Positions 8,172-16,136 of a DNA stretch of 25,192 nucleotides are shown one piece after another (within the stretch, counting starts at the first letter, position 1; each line of letters opens with the position of its first letter). Below the pieces are notes generated by a model. It did not search any database, was not told the origin of the DNA, and was given only the letters and a program-made list of their open reading frames with translations. The position numbers and the translations under genes were made by a program. Source of the DNA: an uncultured Sphingobacteriaceae bacterium (GTDB lineage: Bacteria; Bacteroidota; Bacteroidia; Sphingobacteriales; Sphingobacteriaceae); assembly GCA_937875035.1 (NCBI GenBank), contig CALNCF010000351.1, positions 1 to 25,192 on the forward strand, given 5' to 3'.

Positions 8172-8684
8172 CTATTTCTTTTCGATGCTTTCACCTTTGG
8201 CAAGCTTCTTCACCAGTATATACAACTCATTCTCATCGCCGGGCGCATAGGAGTTATGCTGCCATACTACCTCACCCTTACCATTCAGCAAGAACGTATG
8301 TGGAATGTTGCCCACGTTCATAGCCCGTTTAAAATCGCCGTTCGGATCGAGCAGGATCTCGTAATCCCAGCTGCGTGCATTTACAAACGGCAATACTTTC
8401 GCGCTGTTCCGCGCGTCATCTGTAGAAACAGCGATCAGCTTTACACCTGTCTCTGCCTGCCAGTCTTCGTACAGCTCGGAAATGGCCGTAAGCTCCTGCA
8501 CGCAAGGCTTACACCAGGTGGCCCAGAAGCTGATGATCATGGGCTTGCCGTCATTCGACAAAGCTGCTGTATTATAATTTTCTCCACCGGCTTTCTTTAC
8601 ATCCACCGCGGGTAATTTATTTTCCTGTGCATGCACCGTCATTACTGCAAACAGCAGACTGCATACAAGAAGTATTTTTTTCAT
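8172..8684 (-). CDS. TlpA-family thiol-disulfide oxidoreductase
   Basis: 170 residues from the ATG at 8684. A frame-extended start at 8726 is possible but adds sequence before a standard signal peptide (MKKILLVCSLL...VHAQ) and runs into the preceding terminator hairpin. The mature protein is a single thioredoxin fold of the TlpA/AhpC-TSA type: IISFWATWCKPC with Cys58 and Cys61, then GVKLIAVSTDD, and cis-proline in VGNIPHTFLL. It is a periplasmic (or outer-membrane-facing) thiol-disulfide exchanger. Its neighbours are two Omp28-type CxxC proteins and a barrel with a cysteine pair, so these are likely redox partners. Confidence 0.92.
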   Translation of the reverse strand: MKKILLVCSLLFAVMTVHAQENKLPAVDVKKAGGENYNTAALSNDGKPMIISFWATWCKPCVQELTAISELYEDWQAETGVKLIAVSTDDARNSAKVLPFVNARSWDYEILLDPNGDFKRAMNVGNIPHTFLLNGKGEVVWQHNSYAPGDENELYILVKKLAKGESIEKK

Positions 8685-8702
8685 TTCGAATCGATTTATA
8701 AA

Positions 8703-8735
8703 TAAGAAAACAGCCAGCATGTTCATGCTGACTGT
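8703..8735 (-). terminator. Intrinsic terminator after the T9SS Omp28-like gene
   Basis: On the minus strand, 8735-8710 forms an 11-bp stem with one mismatch and a four-base loop, followed by TTTTCTTATT. It lies 21 bases past the stop at 8756 and just before the TlpA start. It may terminate the T9SS gene fully or partly uncouple it from the downstream three-gene run. Confidence 0.7.
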
Positions 8736-8755
8736 TCCGGTAATTGCCGTTCAGA

Positions 8756-10819
8756 TTATTTGTTTAAAACAATTTTCTGCGTAGTAGATTCGCCGCCGGC
8801 TCTTACTACCAGGTTGTACATACCGGCAGGGATCGCATCATCTGCTGTCCATGTTATGGTATTAAGACCCTGTGATAATAAACCTTTGTCGGCTGCATAT
8901 ACTTTTCTACCCATCATATCGTACACTTCGATCGTTACGCTTTCCGCATTGTTCAGGTCCACATCGATCGAGATCTCTTTATTGAATGGATTCGGGAATA
9001 CGTTCAAAGCAAACACATCATTCTTTTTCACGCCTACAGACGAAGTGGCGATCTTATCACTCTGGTTACCATTTACGATCTCTCCGGTAACCGCATCTGA
9101 TACCCACGCGATCACGTGTACGTTCGAAGCATTGAAGTTAGCCGGTAATGTATAGTTATACGTGTAGGTATGCGTATCATTTGCCGCAATCGTAGCCGGT
9201 AAGCTGGAAGCTGTTCCCGCAAAGCCGCCGAGGATCGCTCTTCCTACGTGATCGTATACCATACGTGAAGCCGGAACGCTGGCCGGTTCTGCCTGCCAGT
9301 TGTGGCCCGCGCCTACAAGCGGAATGTTCTGTGACTGGAAGCTGTAGTAGTTTGTCTGGTTATACCCGGACGAAGTTCCTCTTACACCATCTTCCACGAT
9401 AACCGCATTGAAACGGTAATCGCCCTGAAGGCTTACAGCGAAATGGCTTGATACATCAATGGTCAGGTTCCTGTCGGTCTCGTTGTAGGAAGTACCCACG
9501 TTCACATCGCAGATCGCTACGTTCTGCTCACGTTGTATGTATTGAGTAATAAATTCAGATGGATCGGCTTCGCCGCCTTTACGGTCAACCAGGCCGCTCG
9601 GGTACCCGCTGATCTTCGCGCCAATGCCGCTGTCGTAGGCAGTTACCGTCATCGGGTCGCCATTGTGAACCGCCACCAATAACGCGCGATCAGGATACAG
9701 GGCATGTAAAGAATCCATGAACACAGCGCCACGCGGGCACCATCCGCACCAGGTTCCGGTACCTTCCTCAAACACGAAACGTTTTACCGATTCGAAAGCA
9801 ACCACATCCACCAGGCCACTGATCGTGTCATTCTCGTTCAGCACATCACCCGGTACACTTACCCATACCTTAATAGCATACTGGCCCGGATCTGTTGTTT
9901 CCAGCAGGGTGTTGTGAGTGAAATCATAGATGCCACCACTGGCTACGTTTACCGTTTTGTTTACGGTGTACACGGTTCCGTTCACATCATAGTTCAGGGC
10001 GATGCTGGTGATCGGCAGCTTACCATAGTTAAGCACACGGCCGCTCACATACTGATGTGATCCCGGGCGCACAAATCTTTCCAGGTTCACCGATTTCAGG
10101 TACGCATCGTTATCAGGCTGCACACCTTCCACAAACTCGTAAAAATCGTTGTCGGCCGCAGATGTTCCGTTCGCCCCCGGGTTAATATTCGGAGAGCCGG
10201 CTACCTGGTATGCCGTTGTATTATTGATCTGTATACCGATCGTATATTTAGGAGAAACAAAAGATCCACTTGATGCGCCTCTGTACTGATCTACTACGTA
10301 GATCCTGTTACTGGTTTCTTCCAGCACAATAGACATGTAATTGAATGAGGTGGTATTTCCCGGAGTCGAGCACGAAAGGTATTCGATCCAGTATTGCCTG
10401 TTCGGCGCTGTACCTACTGTTTTTACACGCACCAGGTCATTCGATCCGCTGGCTGTTAATCCCCATACCAGGATCGAGTTATCCGGGATCAGTGCAGAAG
10501 GAAGCGCCTCGTTGGTAGAGGTTGCCGCAGCTGTTGCCGCTGTATCAAATGTAATATAACCGGTAGATGATGCTTTATAATATTCCACCAGGTTGCCGTT
10601 GAAATTGAACGCGAACGGGAGCTTGGTCGCTTTTGAATACTTCGGAAGCGCCACACTCGGTCCGAGTAAGGTTGTCCAGCCGGTACCGACCAGGTTATCA
10701 TCTTCAGTAACCACACCATTCGGATTTCCTTCGTCCTGATGATATAAGTAGTAGTACTGTGCATTTGCGATGAAGGAGAAAATCATCAGCAACGTGAGTA
10801 GTGTAAAGCTTTTTTTCAT
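8756..10819 (-). CDS. T9SS-secreted Omp28-like protein with CGWC motif and type A sorting domain
   Basis: 687 residues with a signal peptide (1-20, FIANAQ). An N-terminal beta-sandwich region (about 25-230) is followed by a CARDB/Ig-like segment (about 240-340, including RPGSHQYVSGRVLNYG). Next is an Omp28-type thioredoxin-like domain opening with FEEGTGTWCGWCPRG (Cys358, Cys361) and continuing to about 590. The last 80 or so residues are a T9SS type A sorting domain (NVFPNPFNKEISIDV, MMGRKVY, PAGMYNLVV, KIVLNK). It should be exported by Sec, moved across the outer membrane by the type IX system, and attached to the surface or released. A CxxC protein of this kind outside the cell is unusual and fits the redox theme of the genes downstream. 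Confidence 0.9.
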   Translation of the reverse strand: MKKSFTLLTLLMIFSFIANAQYYYLYHQDEGNPNGVVTEDDNLVGTGWTTLLGPSVALPKYSKATKLPFAFNFNGNLVEYYKASSTGYITFDTAATAAATSTNEALPSALIPDNSILVWGLTASGSNDLVRVKTVGTAPNRQYWIEYLSCSTPGNTTSFNYMSIVLEETSNRIYVVDQYRGASSGSFVSPKYTIGIQINNTTAYQVAGSPNINPGANGTSAADNDFYEFVEGVQPDNDAYLKSVNLERFVRPGSHQYVSGRVLNYGKLPITSIALNYDVNGTVYTVNKTVNVASGGIYDFTHNTLLETTDPGQYAIKVWVSVPGDVLNENDTISGLVDVVAFESVKRFVFEEGTGTWCGWCPRGAVFMDSLHALYPDRALLVAVHNGDPMTVTAYDSGIGAKISGYPSGLVDRKGGEADPSEFITQYIQREQNVAICDVNVGTSYNETDRNLTIDVSSHFAVSLQGDYRFNAVIVEDGVRGTSSGYNQTNYYSFQSQNIPLVGAGHNWQAEPASVPASRMVYDHVGRAILGGFAGTASSLPATIAANDTHTYTYNYTLPANFNASNVHVIAWVSDAVTGEIVNGNQSDKIATSSVGVKKNDVFALNVFPNPFNKEISIDVDLNNAESVTIEVYDMMGRKVYAADKGLLSQGLNTITWTADDAIPAGMYNLVVRAGGESTTQKIVLNK

Positions 10820-10955
10820 AATAATTTATTAAGTTTGAGTGGAAGATTAAAGATGGATTTTTAAATTTTAAAAACAAACGGAACATTTAATTTTTTATTT
10901 TACGAATAAACCGTCTTATTGTTTCGTGCCAAAAACAATTAAACAGAAATTAATA

Positions 10956-11651
10956 ATGAGAAAACTTTTACTTACCGCTTTACTGGCTGTTCCCGTTTTA
11001 TTCGCTTCTGCCCAGAATATTCGCATTATCAGCACAGATACCACTTTAACCAGCAATAATTTTGATGAGCAGCACCTTACGCTGATGATCCGCAACCAGG
11101 GACTGGAGAGTATGGATGTCAGTGTTCACCGTACTGTGAACGATCTTGCTCCGGAACACCAGAGCTTCTTTTGCTTCGGACAGATCTGTAACGGACCTAA
11201 CCAGGATGATTCACCGGAGATCATCTCTATGTCGCCGGGCCAGGCCGACTCTACCTTTATCGGCTATCTCAGGCCGAATGATGCCGAAGGAGTAAGCACC
11301 GTAAAATATTGCTTCTTTGATGTGAACGGCGATGAGCGGTCTTGTATTACCCTGGTATACTCTATCGGTGTATTAAGTGTGATCAATGAGAGTAACCAGG
11401 CCTTTGTAAAGGCCTTCCCGAATCCTGCACAGGACCAGATGACCATCTTATTCAATACAGGAAGCTATGTATCGGACGCTACATTTATGTTAACAGATAT
11501 AACCGGGCGTATTGTTTCACAAGATAAGATCCAGCAACTGGAGGGACGCATCGATATCGCGACTGCCCAATATACAAATGGCATATATATCGGCACACTG
11601 ATCGCCGATGGACAGGTGATCGCTAAAGAAAAGCTGGTGATCGCTCATTAA
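10956..11651 (+). CDS. Small four-cysteine T9SS-secreted protein
   Basis: 231 residues from the ATG at 10956, which begins a signal peptide (MRKLLLTAL...FASAQ). An upstream in-frame GTG at 10926 has no support. An N-terminal beta domain (about 21-150) contains four cysteines, in FCFGQICNG (Cys73, Cys78) and in KYCFFDVNGDERSC (Cys119, Cys130), likely two disulfides. Residues about 155-231 are a T9SS type A sorting domain (AFPNPAQDQMTILF, DITGRIV, TNGIYIGTLI, KEKLVIAH). It is transcribed divergently from the T9SS Omp28-like gene across 136 bases and ends at a bidirectional terminator. Its function is not recognised. Position and cysteine content suggest it could be a client or partner of the neighbouring CxxC proteins. 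Confidence 0.85.
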   Translation: MRKLLLTALLAVPVLFASAQNIRIISTDTTLTSNNFDEQHLTLMIRNQGLESMDVSVHRTVNDLAPEHQSFFCFGQICNGPNQDDSPEIISMSPGQADSTFIGYLRPNDAEGVSTVKYCFFDVNGDERSCITLVYSIGVLSVINESNQAFVKAFPNPAQDQMTILFNTGSYVSDATFMLTDITGRIVSQDKIQQLEGRIDIATAQYTNGIYIGTLIADGQVIAKEKLVIAH

Positions 11652-11675
11652 GCATTCCCCATATATCCCGCATAA

Positions 11676-11706
11676 AAAAACCGCTTAATCAACATAAGCG
11701 GTTTTT
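11676..11706. terminator. Bidirectional terminator between the T9SS cargo gene and tex
   Basis: A perfect 12-bp inverted repeat (11676-11687 with 11695-11706), AAAAACCGCTTA and its complement, with a seven-base loop and T-rich tails on both strands. It lies between two convergent stops (11651 and 11711). Confidence 0.87.
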
Positions 11707-11710
11707 CTTT

Positions 11711-13942
11711 TTAGTTAAACTTCGATCGCAGCATGGCGAGCTTCTTCTTCATCTCATCCTCTTCGTTCACTACCGGTTTCCCGCTGTTTCCTTTCCTGGC
11801 TTTTGCAGCTCCCGGTTCGCCGATCATCGAAAGAGAGATCCGCTTACGGTCCACATCTACCTCAAGCACTGTTACCTGTACCTTCTGCGCAACCTTCAGC
11901 ACCTTGGCCGGGTCATCGATATACGTGTTTGAAATATGACTGATGTGCACCAGGCCATCCTGGTGCACGCCAATGTCGACAAAGGCTCCGAACTTAGTGA
12001 GATTGGTCACGATACCCGGAAGCTTCATGCCCGTACGCAGGTCGGCGATATGATTCACACCATCAGCGAAGCGGAAGATCTCGAACTGCTCGCGCGGATC
12101 GCGGCCCGGTTTGGAAAGCTCCTGCATAATATCTTTCAGGGTAGGAAGTCCCACCTGGTCGCTTACATATTTTTTCAGGTCGATCTGCCTGCGCACCGCC
12201 TCATTGCTGATGAGTTCATGCAGCGTACAGCCCAGGTCTTTTGCCATCTGCTCCACCAGTGAATAACGTTCCGGGTGAACAGCGCTCGAATCCAACGGGT
12301 GCTCACCGGCACGGATGCGCAAAAAGCCCGCGGCCTGCTCAAAGGCTTTATCGCCAAGGCGAGCCACCTTTTTCAGCTCCGAACGGGTCTTAAACGCGCC
12401 ATGCTGGTTCCTGTATTCGATGATATTCTGAGCCAGCTGCGGACCCAGGCCCGATACATATGAGAGGATCTGTTTCGATGCGGTGTTCAGCTCCACACCA
12501 ACGGCATTCACACTGCTCATGACCACATCATCCAGCGATTTCTGCAATTTATTCTGATCTACATCATGCTGGTACTGGCCCACACCGATCGACTTCGGGT
12601 CGATCTTTACCAGCTCGGCCAGGGGGTCCATCAAACGACGACCGATCGAAACGGCGCCACGAACAGTGACATCCTTATCCGGGAATTCCTCCCGCGCCAC
12701 ATCCGAGGCAGAATATATAGAGGCGCCACTCTCGTTCACCATCACCACGATCGCTTTTTCCAGGCCGAGGTTACGGATAAACTCTTCTGTTTCCCGGCTG
12801 GCCGTTCCATTACCAATCGCGATCGCTTCAATATGATACTTCTCATACAGCGAACGGATCACCGCTGCTGATTCCAGTGTTTTCTTCTGAGGCTCATTCG
12901 GGAAGATGGCTACATACTCCAGCAACTTACCCTGCTCATCCAGGCACACTACCTTGCAGCCGGTACGGAAGCCGGGATCGACCGCCATTACACGTTTCTG
13001 TCCAAGGGGAGCAGCCAGCAACAGCTGGCGCGCATTCTCAGCGAATACACGGATCGCTTCTTCGTCTGCTTTCGCTTTGGTGAACACCCGTGTTTCCGTT
13101 TCCATGGATGGGGCCAGCAAACGCTTATACCCATCTTCAATCGCTTTCTTCACTTCATCCGCAGAAGCATTATGAGCCTTTACAAACAAGCGTTCCAACT
13201 GTTCGATCGCCTCTTCCTGCGGTGGCAGGAGATCGAGCGAAAGGACCATTTCTTTCTCACCCCGGCGCATCGCCAGTACCCGGTGCGATGGAGCGGTTTT
13301 CACCTGCTCCGACCATTCGAAATAATCTTTATACTTAATGCCTTCTTCTTCTTTTCCTTTGATCACCTTCGTGGTGAAGAAGCCTTTATTCACGAACATC
13401 TCCCGCATCATAGCACGTGCTTCGGCATGCTCGCTGATGAGCTCGGCAATAATATCACGCGCTCCCTGTAACGCCTCTTCTATGGTATGAACACCTTTCT
13501 CTTCGGAGATAAACTGTTCCGCTTCCGTCAAGGGGTCGATCGGCTCCTGCTCAAAGATGCGCAGCGCCAAAGGCTCAAGACCTTTTTCGCGTGCCATGCT
13601 GGCTTTCGTTTTCCGCTTCGGACGATAAGGCAGGTACAGGTCTTCCAGCACCGACATGCTCTCTGCCTGTACGATCTTCTCCTTTAATTCATCGCTCAGC
13701 TTACCCATCTCTTCCAATGATCTCAGGATCGCTTCGCGACGCTTTTCCAGCTCGCGCAATTGAGTAATGCGGTCGCGGATCGCGGCCACCTGCACCTCGT
13801 CCAGGCTGCCCGTCATCTCTTTACGATACCTTGATATAAAGGGTATGGTCGCGCCTTCGTCCAACAGGTCTACGGTTGCCTGTACCTGTTTCTCCTGTAT
13901 GGAAAGCCCGGCTGCAATGGTCTTAAAGAAAGTATTGTTCAT
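11711..13942 (-). CDS. tex: Tex family RNA-binding transcription accessory protein
   Basis: 743 residues, close to the usual Tex length of about 750-780. Domains in order: N-terminal helical Tex domain (about 1-190, with the ATIPFISRYRKEMTG signature near residue 32), a long helical linker, a YqgF/RNase H-like domain beginning at MAVDPGFRTGCKV (from residue 319), a helix-hairpin-helix region (about 495-555, GLGPQLAQNIIEYRNQHGAF), and a C-terminal S1 domain (about 640-710, GIVTNLTKFGAFVDIGVHQDGLVHIS). Tex binds single-stranded RNA and associates with transcription in the cytoplasm. It is flanked by a terminator at its 3' side and a divergent gene at its 5' side, so it is probably transcribed alone. 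Confidence 0.97.
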   Translation of the reverse strand: MNNTFFKTIAAGLSIQEKQVQATVDLLDEGATIPFISRYRKEMTGSLDEVQVAAIRDRITQLRELEKRREAILRSLEEMGKLSDELKEKIVQAESMSVLEDLYLPYRPKRKTKASMAREKGLEPLALRIFEQEPIDPLTEAEQFISEEKGVHTIEEALQGARDIIAELISEHAEARAMMREMFVNKGFFTTKVIKGKEEEGIKYKDYFEWSEQVKTAPSHRVLAMRRGEKEMVLSLDLLPPQEEAIEQLERLFVKAHNASADEVKKAIEDGYKRLLAPSMETETRVFTKAKADEEAIRVFAENARQLLLAAPLGQKRVMAVDPGFRTGCKVVCLDEQGKLLEYVAIFPNEPQKKTLESAAVIRSLYEKYHIEAIAIGNGTASRETEEFIRNLGLEKAIVVMVNESGASIYSASDVAREEFPDKDVTVRGAVSIGRRLMDPLAELVKIDPKSIGVGQYQHDVDQNKLQKSLDDVVMSSVNAVGVELNTASKQILSYVSGLGPQLAQNIIEYRNQHGAFKTRSELKKVARLGDKAFEQAAGFLRIRAGEHPLDSSAVHPERYSLVEQMAKDLGCTLHELISNEAVRRQIDLKKYVSDQVGLPTLKDIMQELSKPGRDPREQFEIFRFADGVNHIADLRTGMKLPGIVTNLTKFGAFVDIGVHQDGLVHISHISNTYIDDPAKVLKVAQKVQVTVLEVDVDRKRISLSMIGEPGAAKARKGNSGKPVVNEEDEMKKKLAMLRSKFN

Positions 13943-14052
13943 CTGTATTTTTTTGAGGGATTCGAAGATGCCACTTTTATCATAAAGTAAGAAGCTTTGT
14001 TTTCAACATTTTTTCTCATATTGCCATACCCGAAAATACAACCCACATAGGC

Positions 14053-14823
14053 ATGCGCTTTTTTCTGATCATCCTTTCACTGGCCTTGTTCTGCGGAAAT
14101 ATACAGGCCTCGAACGATTCTTCCCGTTATACAAACGACATCTTTACCACGCAGGAATACCGTCCGGGCTTTTACCGGAACTATGAAGAGTTCCTGCATA
14201 ACAGTCCGGGGGTCCAACACGAAGCAAAGGTAGGCGTACGCAGTTCGGGGAGCATCGGAAGAACCGGCGGTGGTTTTTATGACATCGTATATCTGAAAGA
14301 GCCTGAAAAAGATCCGCTATATTATCACGCGCAGATCAAATATGTGATCCGGCCTTTCTGGGGATATTGCGACGGCAGCTCCATCTATGTGCTGGACAAC
14401 CAGATTGTGAAAGGAAGAACCTCCCTGTCCCGCATCCTCCTGCTCGATCACCTGGCCGCAGTTGAGCATTATAATATAAATGATGCCGAGGATACATATG
14501 TAGCAACGGCATTCGCTTTCGGCCTGGTGGGAAGCGCGGCACTATATACCATAAAAGGCCTGACTAGCTATAATAAAATACAGCGTTTGGATTCCACAGA
14601 AACGGACCCTTTAAAAACCAAGGGTTTGTACATCCTCGATAACGGGAATAAGGGGAAGCTGCTTCCGTTCTCTTATCATTCTTTTCTTGAGATCATGTAT
14701 TACCGTGATATGGAACTATATACCGATTTCGTGAAGCTCTCCCCGGCGCAGCGTATAGGGCAGCTAAGAGATTACTTCATCCTCTTTAACAAAAGATACC
14801 AGGAGAAAATGGCTTCAAAATAG
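14053..14823 (+). CDS. Secreted protein of unknown function
   Basis: 256 residues with a signal peptide (1-19, NIQAS). I do not recognise the family with confidence. Features seen: RPGFYRNYEEFLHNSP near residue 37, a pattern found at the start of several secreted Bacteroidota hypothetical proteins; a FWGYCDGSSIYV segment (residues 102-113); and one hydrophobic, glycine-containing stretch (about 155-175) that could be a membrane segment or a buried helix. The C-terminal third is helical and charged. No T9SS sorting domain or lipobox is present, so it is probably periplasmic or membrane-associated. It stands alone, divergent from tex, with no plus-strand terminator immediately after it. The first candidate plus-strand terminator is at 15013-15047. 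Confidence 0.75.
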   Translation: MRFFLIILSLALFCGNIQASNDSSRYTNDIFTTQEYRPGFYRNYEEFLHNSPGVQHEAKVGVRSSGSIGRTGGGFYDIVYLKEPEKDPLYYHAQIKYVIRPFWGYCDGSSIYVLDNQIVKGRTSLSRILLLDHLAAVEHYNINDAEDTYVATAFAFGLVGSAALYTIKGLTSYNKIQRLDSTETDPLKTKGLYILDNGNKGKLLPFSYHSFLEIMYYRDMELYTDFVKLSPAQRIGQLRDYFILFNKRYQEKMASK

Positions 14824-14825
14824 GA

Positions 14826-14990
14826 GAAGGCATAAAAAAACTTAGTGCCTTCATGACAAGTTACCCGGGACCGGATATGTAGCCATCAAGACACTAAGCA
14901 TAAAACAATTCAGTAGTACGAAGATGGGAGTTCCGTCCCAGTAATTCAAACTGAATTATCCACATATCCGGCAGATATTAACATTTTAAG
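14826..14990 (-). ncRNA. Candidate structured RNA or palindromic repeat between terminators
   Basis: Four paired arms occupy this gene-free stretch. On the minus strand, in order: arm a (14971-14962) pairs perfectly over 10 bp with arm a' (14880-14871). Inside lies an 8-bp stem (14957-14950 with 14914-14907) capped by a 5-bp hairpin (14940-14936 with 14929-14925). Arm b (14898-14886) pairs with b' (14853-14841), about 13-15 bp with one wobble and one mismatch, and is followed directly by seven Ts (14840-14834). The order a-b-a'-b' is that of an H-type pseudoknot, or of two mutually exclusive folds, the second a terminator. The pdhB terminator lies upstream, so a separate transcript of roughly 150-180 bases is possible. 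It could instead be a dispersed terminator-like repeat. Strand and extent are inferred. Confidence 0.35.
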
Positions 14991-15012
14991 GGGTTATCTC
15001 TTCCGTTAAAAC

Positions 15013-15047
15013 AAAGATCCCGGCGCTGCTGACAGGCCGGGATCTTT
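15013..15047. terminator. Terminator of pdhB (bidirectional)
   Basis: A perfect 12-bp inverted repeat (15013-15024 with 15036-15047, AAAGATCCCGGC and its complement), with an 11-base loop. On the minus strand it follows the pdhB stop by 17 bases and ends in TTTGTTTT. On the plus strand it ends in TTTTTAT and could close transcripts from the left. Confidence 0.87.
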
Positions 15048-15064
15048 TTATATGAATAATGATG

Positions 15065-16048
15065 TTACTTGCTTACGTACATCACTTCTTTCACCGCACG
15101 GATCACCCGTTCCGGGTTCGGAAGGTATTCCTGGATCAGGGTAGGAGCATAAGGAAGCGGAACGTCGCCGCCCATTACGCGCAGGATCGGAGCATCTAAA
15201 TAATCGAACGCATCCTTCTGCACCTTAAAGCTCACCTCTGTAGCGATAGAGCCTAATGGCCACGACTCTTCTACAAACACCATACGGTTGGTCTTTTTTA
15301 CCGAGCTGATCACACAATCGTAATCGATCGGGCGAACGGTACGCAAGTCGATCACTTCCGCAGAGATTCCTTCTTTCTCCAGTTCAGCCGCGGCTGCCAT
15401 CACCACCTTCAGCATCTTACCAAAAGTAACCAGCGTTACATCGGTTCCTTCGCGCTTGATGTCGGCCACACCGATCGGAATGTAATATTCTTCTTCAGGA
15501 ACTTCCATCTTGTCGCCATACATCAGCTCCGATTCCATAAAGATAACAGGGTCCGGATCGAGGATCGAAGACTTTAAAAGGCCTTTGGCATCGTACGGGT
15601 TCGATGGCACAACCACCTTTAATCCCGGGCAGTTGGCATACCAGCTTTCGAAGCACTGTGAGTGCTGCGAGCTGAGCATCCCCGCGTTACCGGTAGGACC
15701 ACGAAATACGATCGGCACCGGGAATTGTCCGCCGCTCATCGACATCATTTTCGCAGCCGCGTTGATCACCTGGTCGATCGCTACCAATGAAAAGTTGAAG
15801 GTCATGAATTCGATGATCGGGCGAAGTCCGTTCATCGCCGCACCCACACCGATACCGGCAAAGCCAAGCTCGGAAATAGGTGTATCGATAACCCGTTTCG
15901 CACCAAACTCATCCAGCATTCCCTGGCTCACCTTGTATGCTCCGTTATATTCGGCAACTTCTTCACCCATTAAGAAAATACGGTCGTCTTTACGCATTTC
16001 TTCGTTCATGGCTTCGCGAAGCGCTTCTCTGAATTGAATTTCTCTCAT
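15065..16048 (-). CDS. pdhB: Pyruvate dehydrogenase E1 component, beta subunit
   Basis: 327 residues from the ATG at 16048 (MREIQFREALREAMNEEM), the start usual for this family; an in-frame ATG at 16072 adds eight residues but would precede the promoter spacing. The sequence is the alpha2beta2-type E1 beta chain: MGEEVAEYNGAYKVSQG with the catalytic Glu region, DTPISELGFAGIGVGAAMNGLRP, EFMTFNF, GPTGNAGMLSSQHSQ, and the C-terminal transketolase domain (VTFGKMLKV, DLRTVRPID). With E1 alpha it decarboxylates pyruvate using thiamine diphosphate and reductively acetylates E2. No alpha subunit, E2 or E3 gene is next to it here. An exact TAnnTTTG element lies 22 bases upstream of the chosen start. 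Confidence 0.95.
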   Translation of the reverse strand: MREIQFREALREAMNEEMRKDDRIFLMGEEVAEYNGAYKVSQGMLDEFGAKRVIDTPISELGFAGIGVGAAMNGLRPIIEFMTFNFSLVAIDQVINAAAKMMSMSGGQFPVPIVFRGPTGNAGMLSSQHSQCFESWYANCPGLKVVVPSNPYDAKGLLKSSILDPDPVIFMESELMYGDKMEVPEEEYYIPIGVADIKREGTDVTLVTFGKMLKVVMAAAAELEKEGISAEVIDLRTVRPIDYDCVISSVKKTNRMVFVEESWPLGSIATEVSFKVQKDAFDYLDAPILRVMGGDVPLPYAPTLIQEYLPNPERVIRAVKEVMYVSK

Positions 16049-16069
16049 TTTATTCTGATTCTGAAAGGG

Positions 16070-16077
16070 CAAATATA
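16070..16077 (-). promoter_or_regulatory. -7 promoter element for pdhB
   Basis: The minus strand reads TATATTTG, an exact TAnnTTTG match, 21 bases before the ATG at 16048. No perfect TTTG -33 element is seen. It supports independent expression of pdhB and the shorter start. Confidence 0.55.
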
Positions 16078-16136
16078 TGATTTTATATAAAAACCAGGGC
16101 TGCCCTTATTTATTCTCTGTGAATACTGTTTACAGG

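Noticed and set aside
14956..14964. Exact DnaA box TTATCCACA
   Set aside because: Single copy, inside the arms of the candidate structured RNA, with no cluster of boxes or AT-rich unwinding region; one 9-mer can occur by chance.
16085..16105. Short GC hairpin with T-rich tail after the helicase-nuclease stop (minus strand)
   Set aside because: Only about four base pairs with a three-base loop; too weak to call a terminator.
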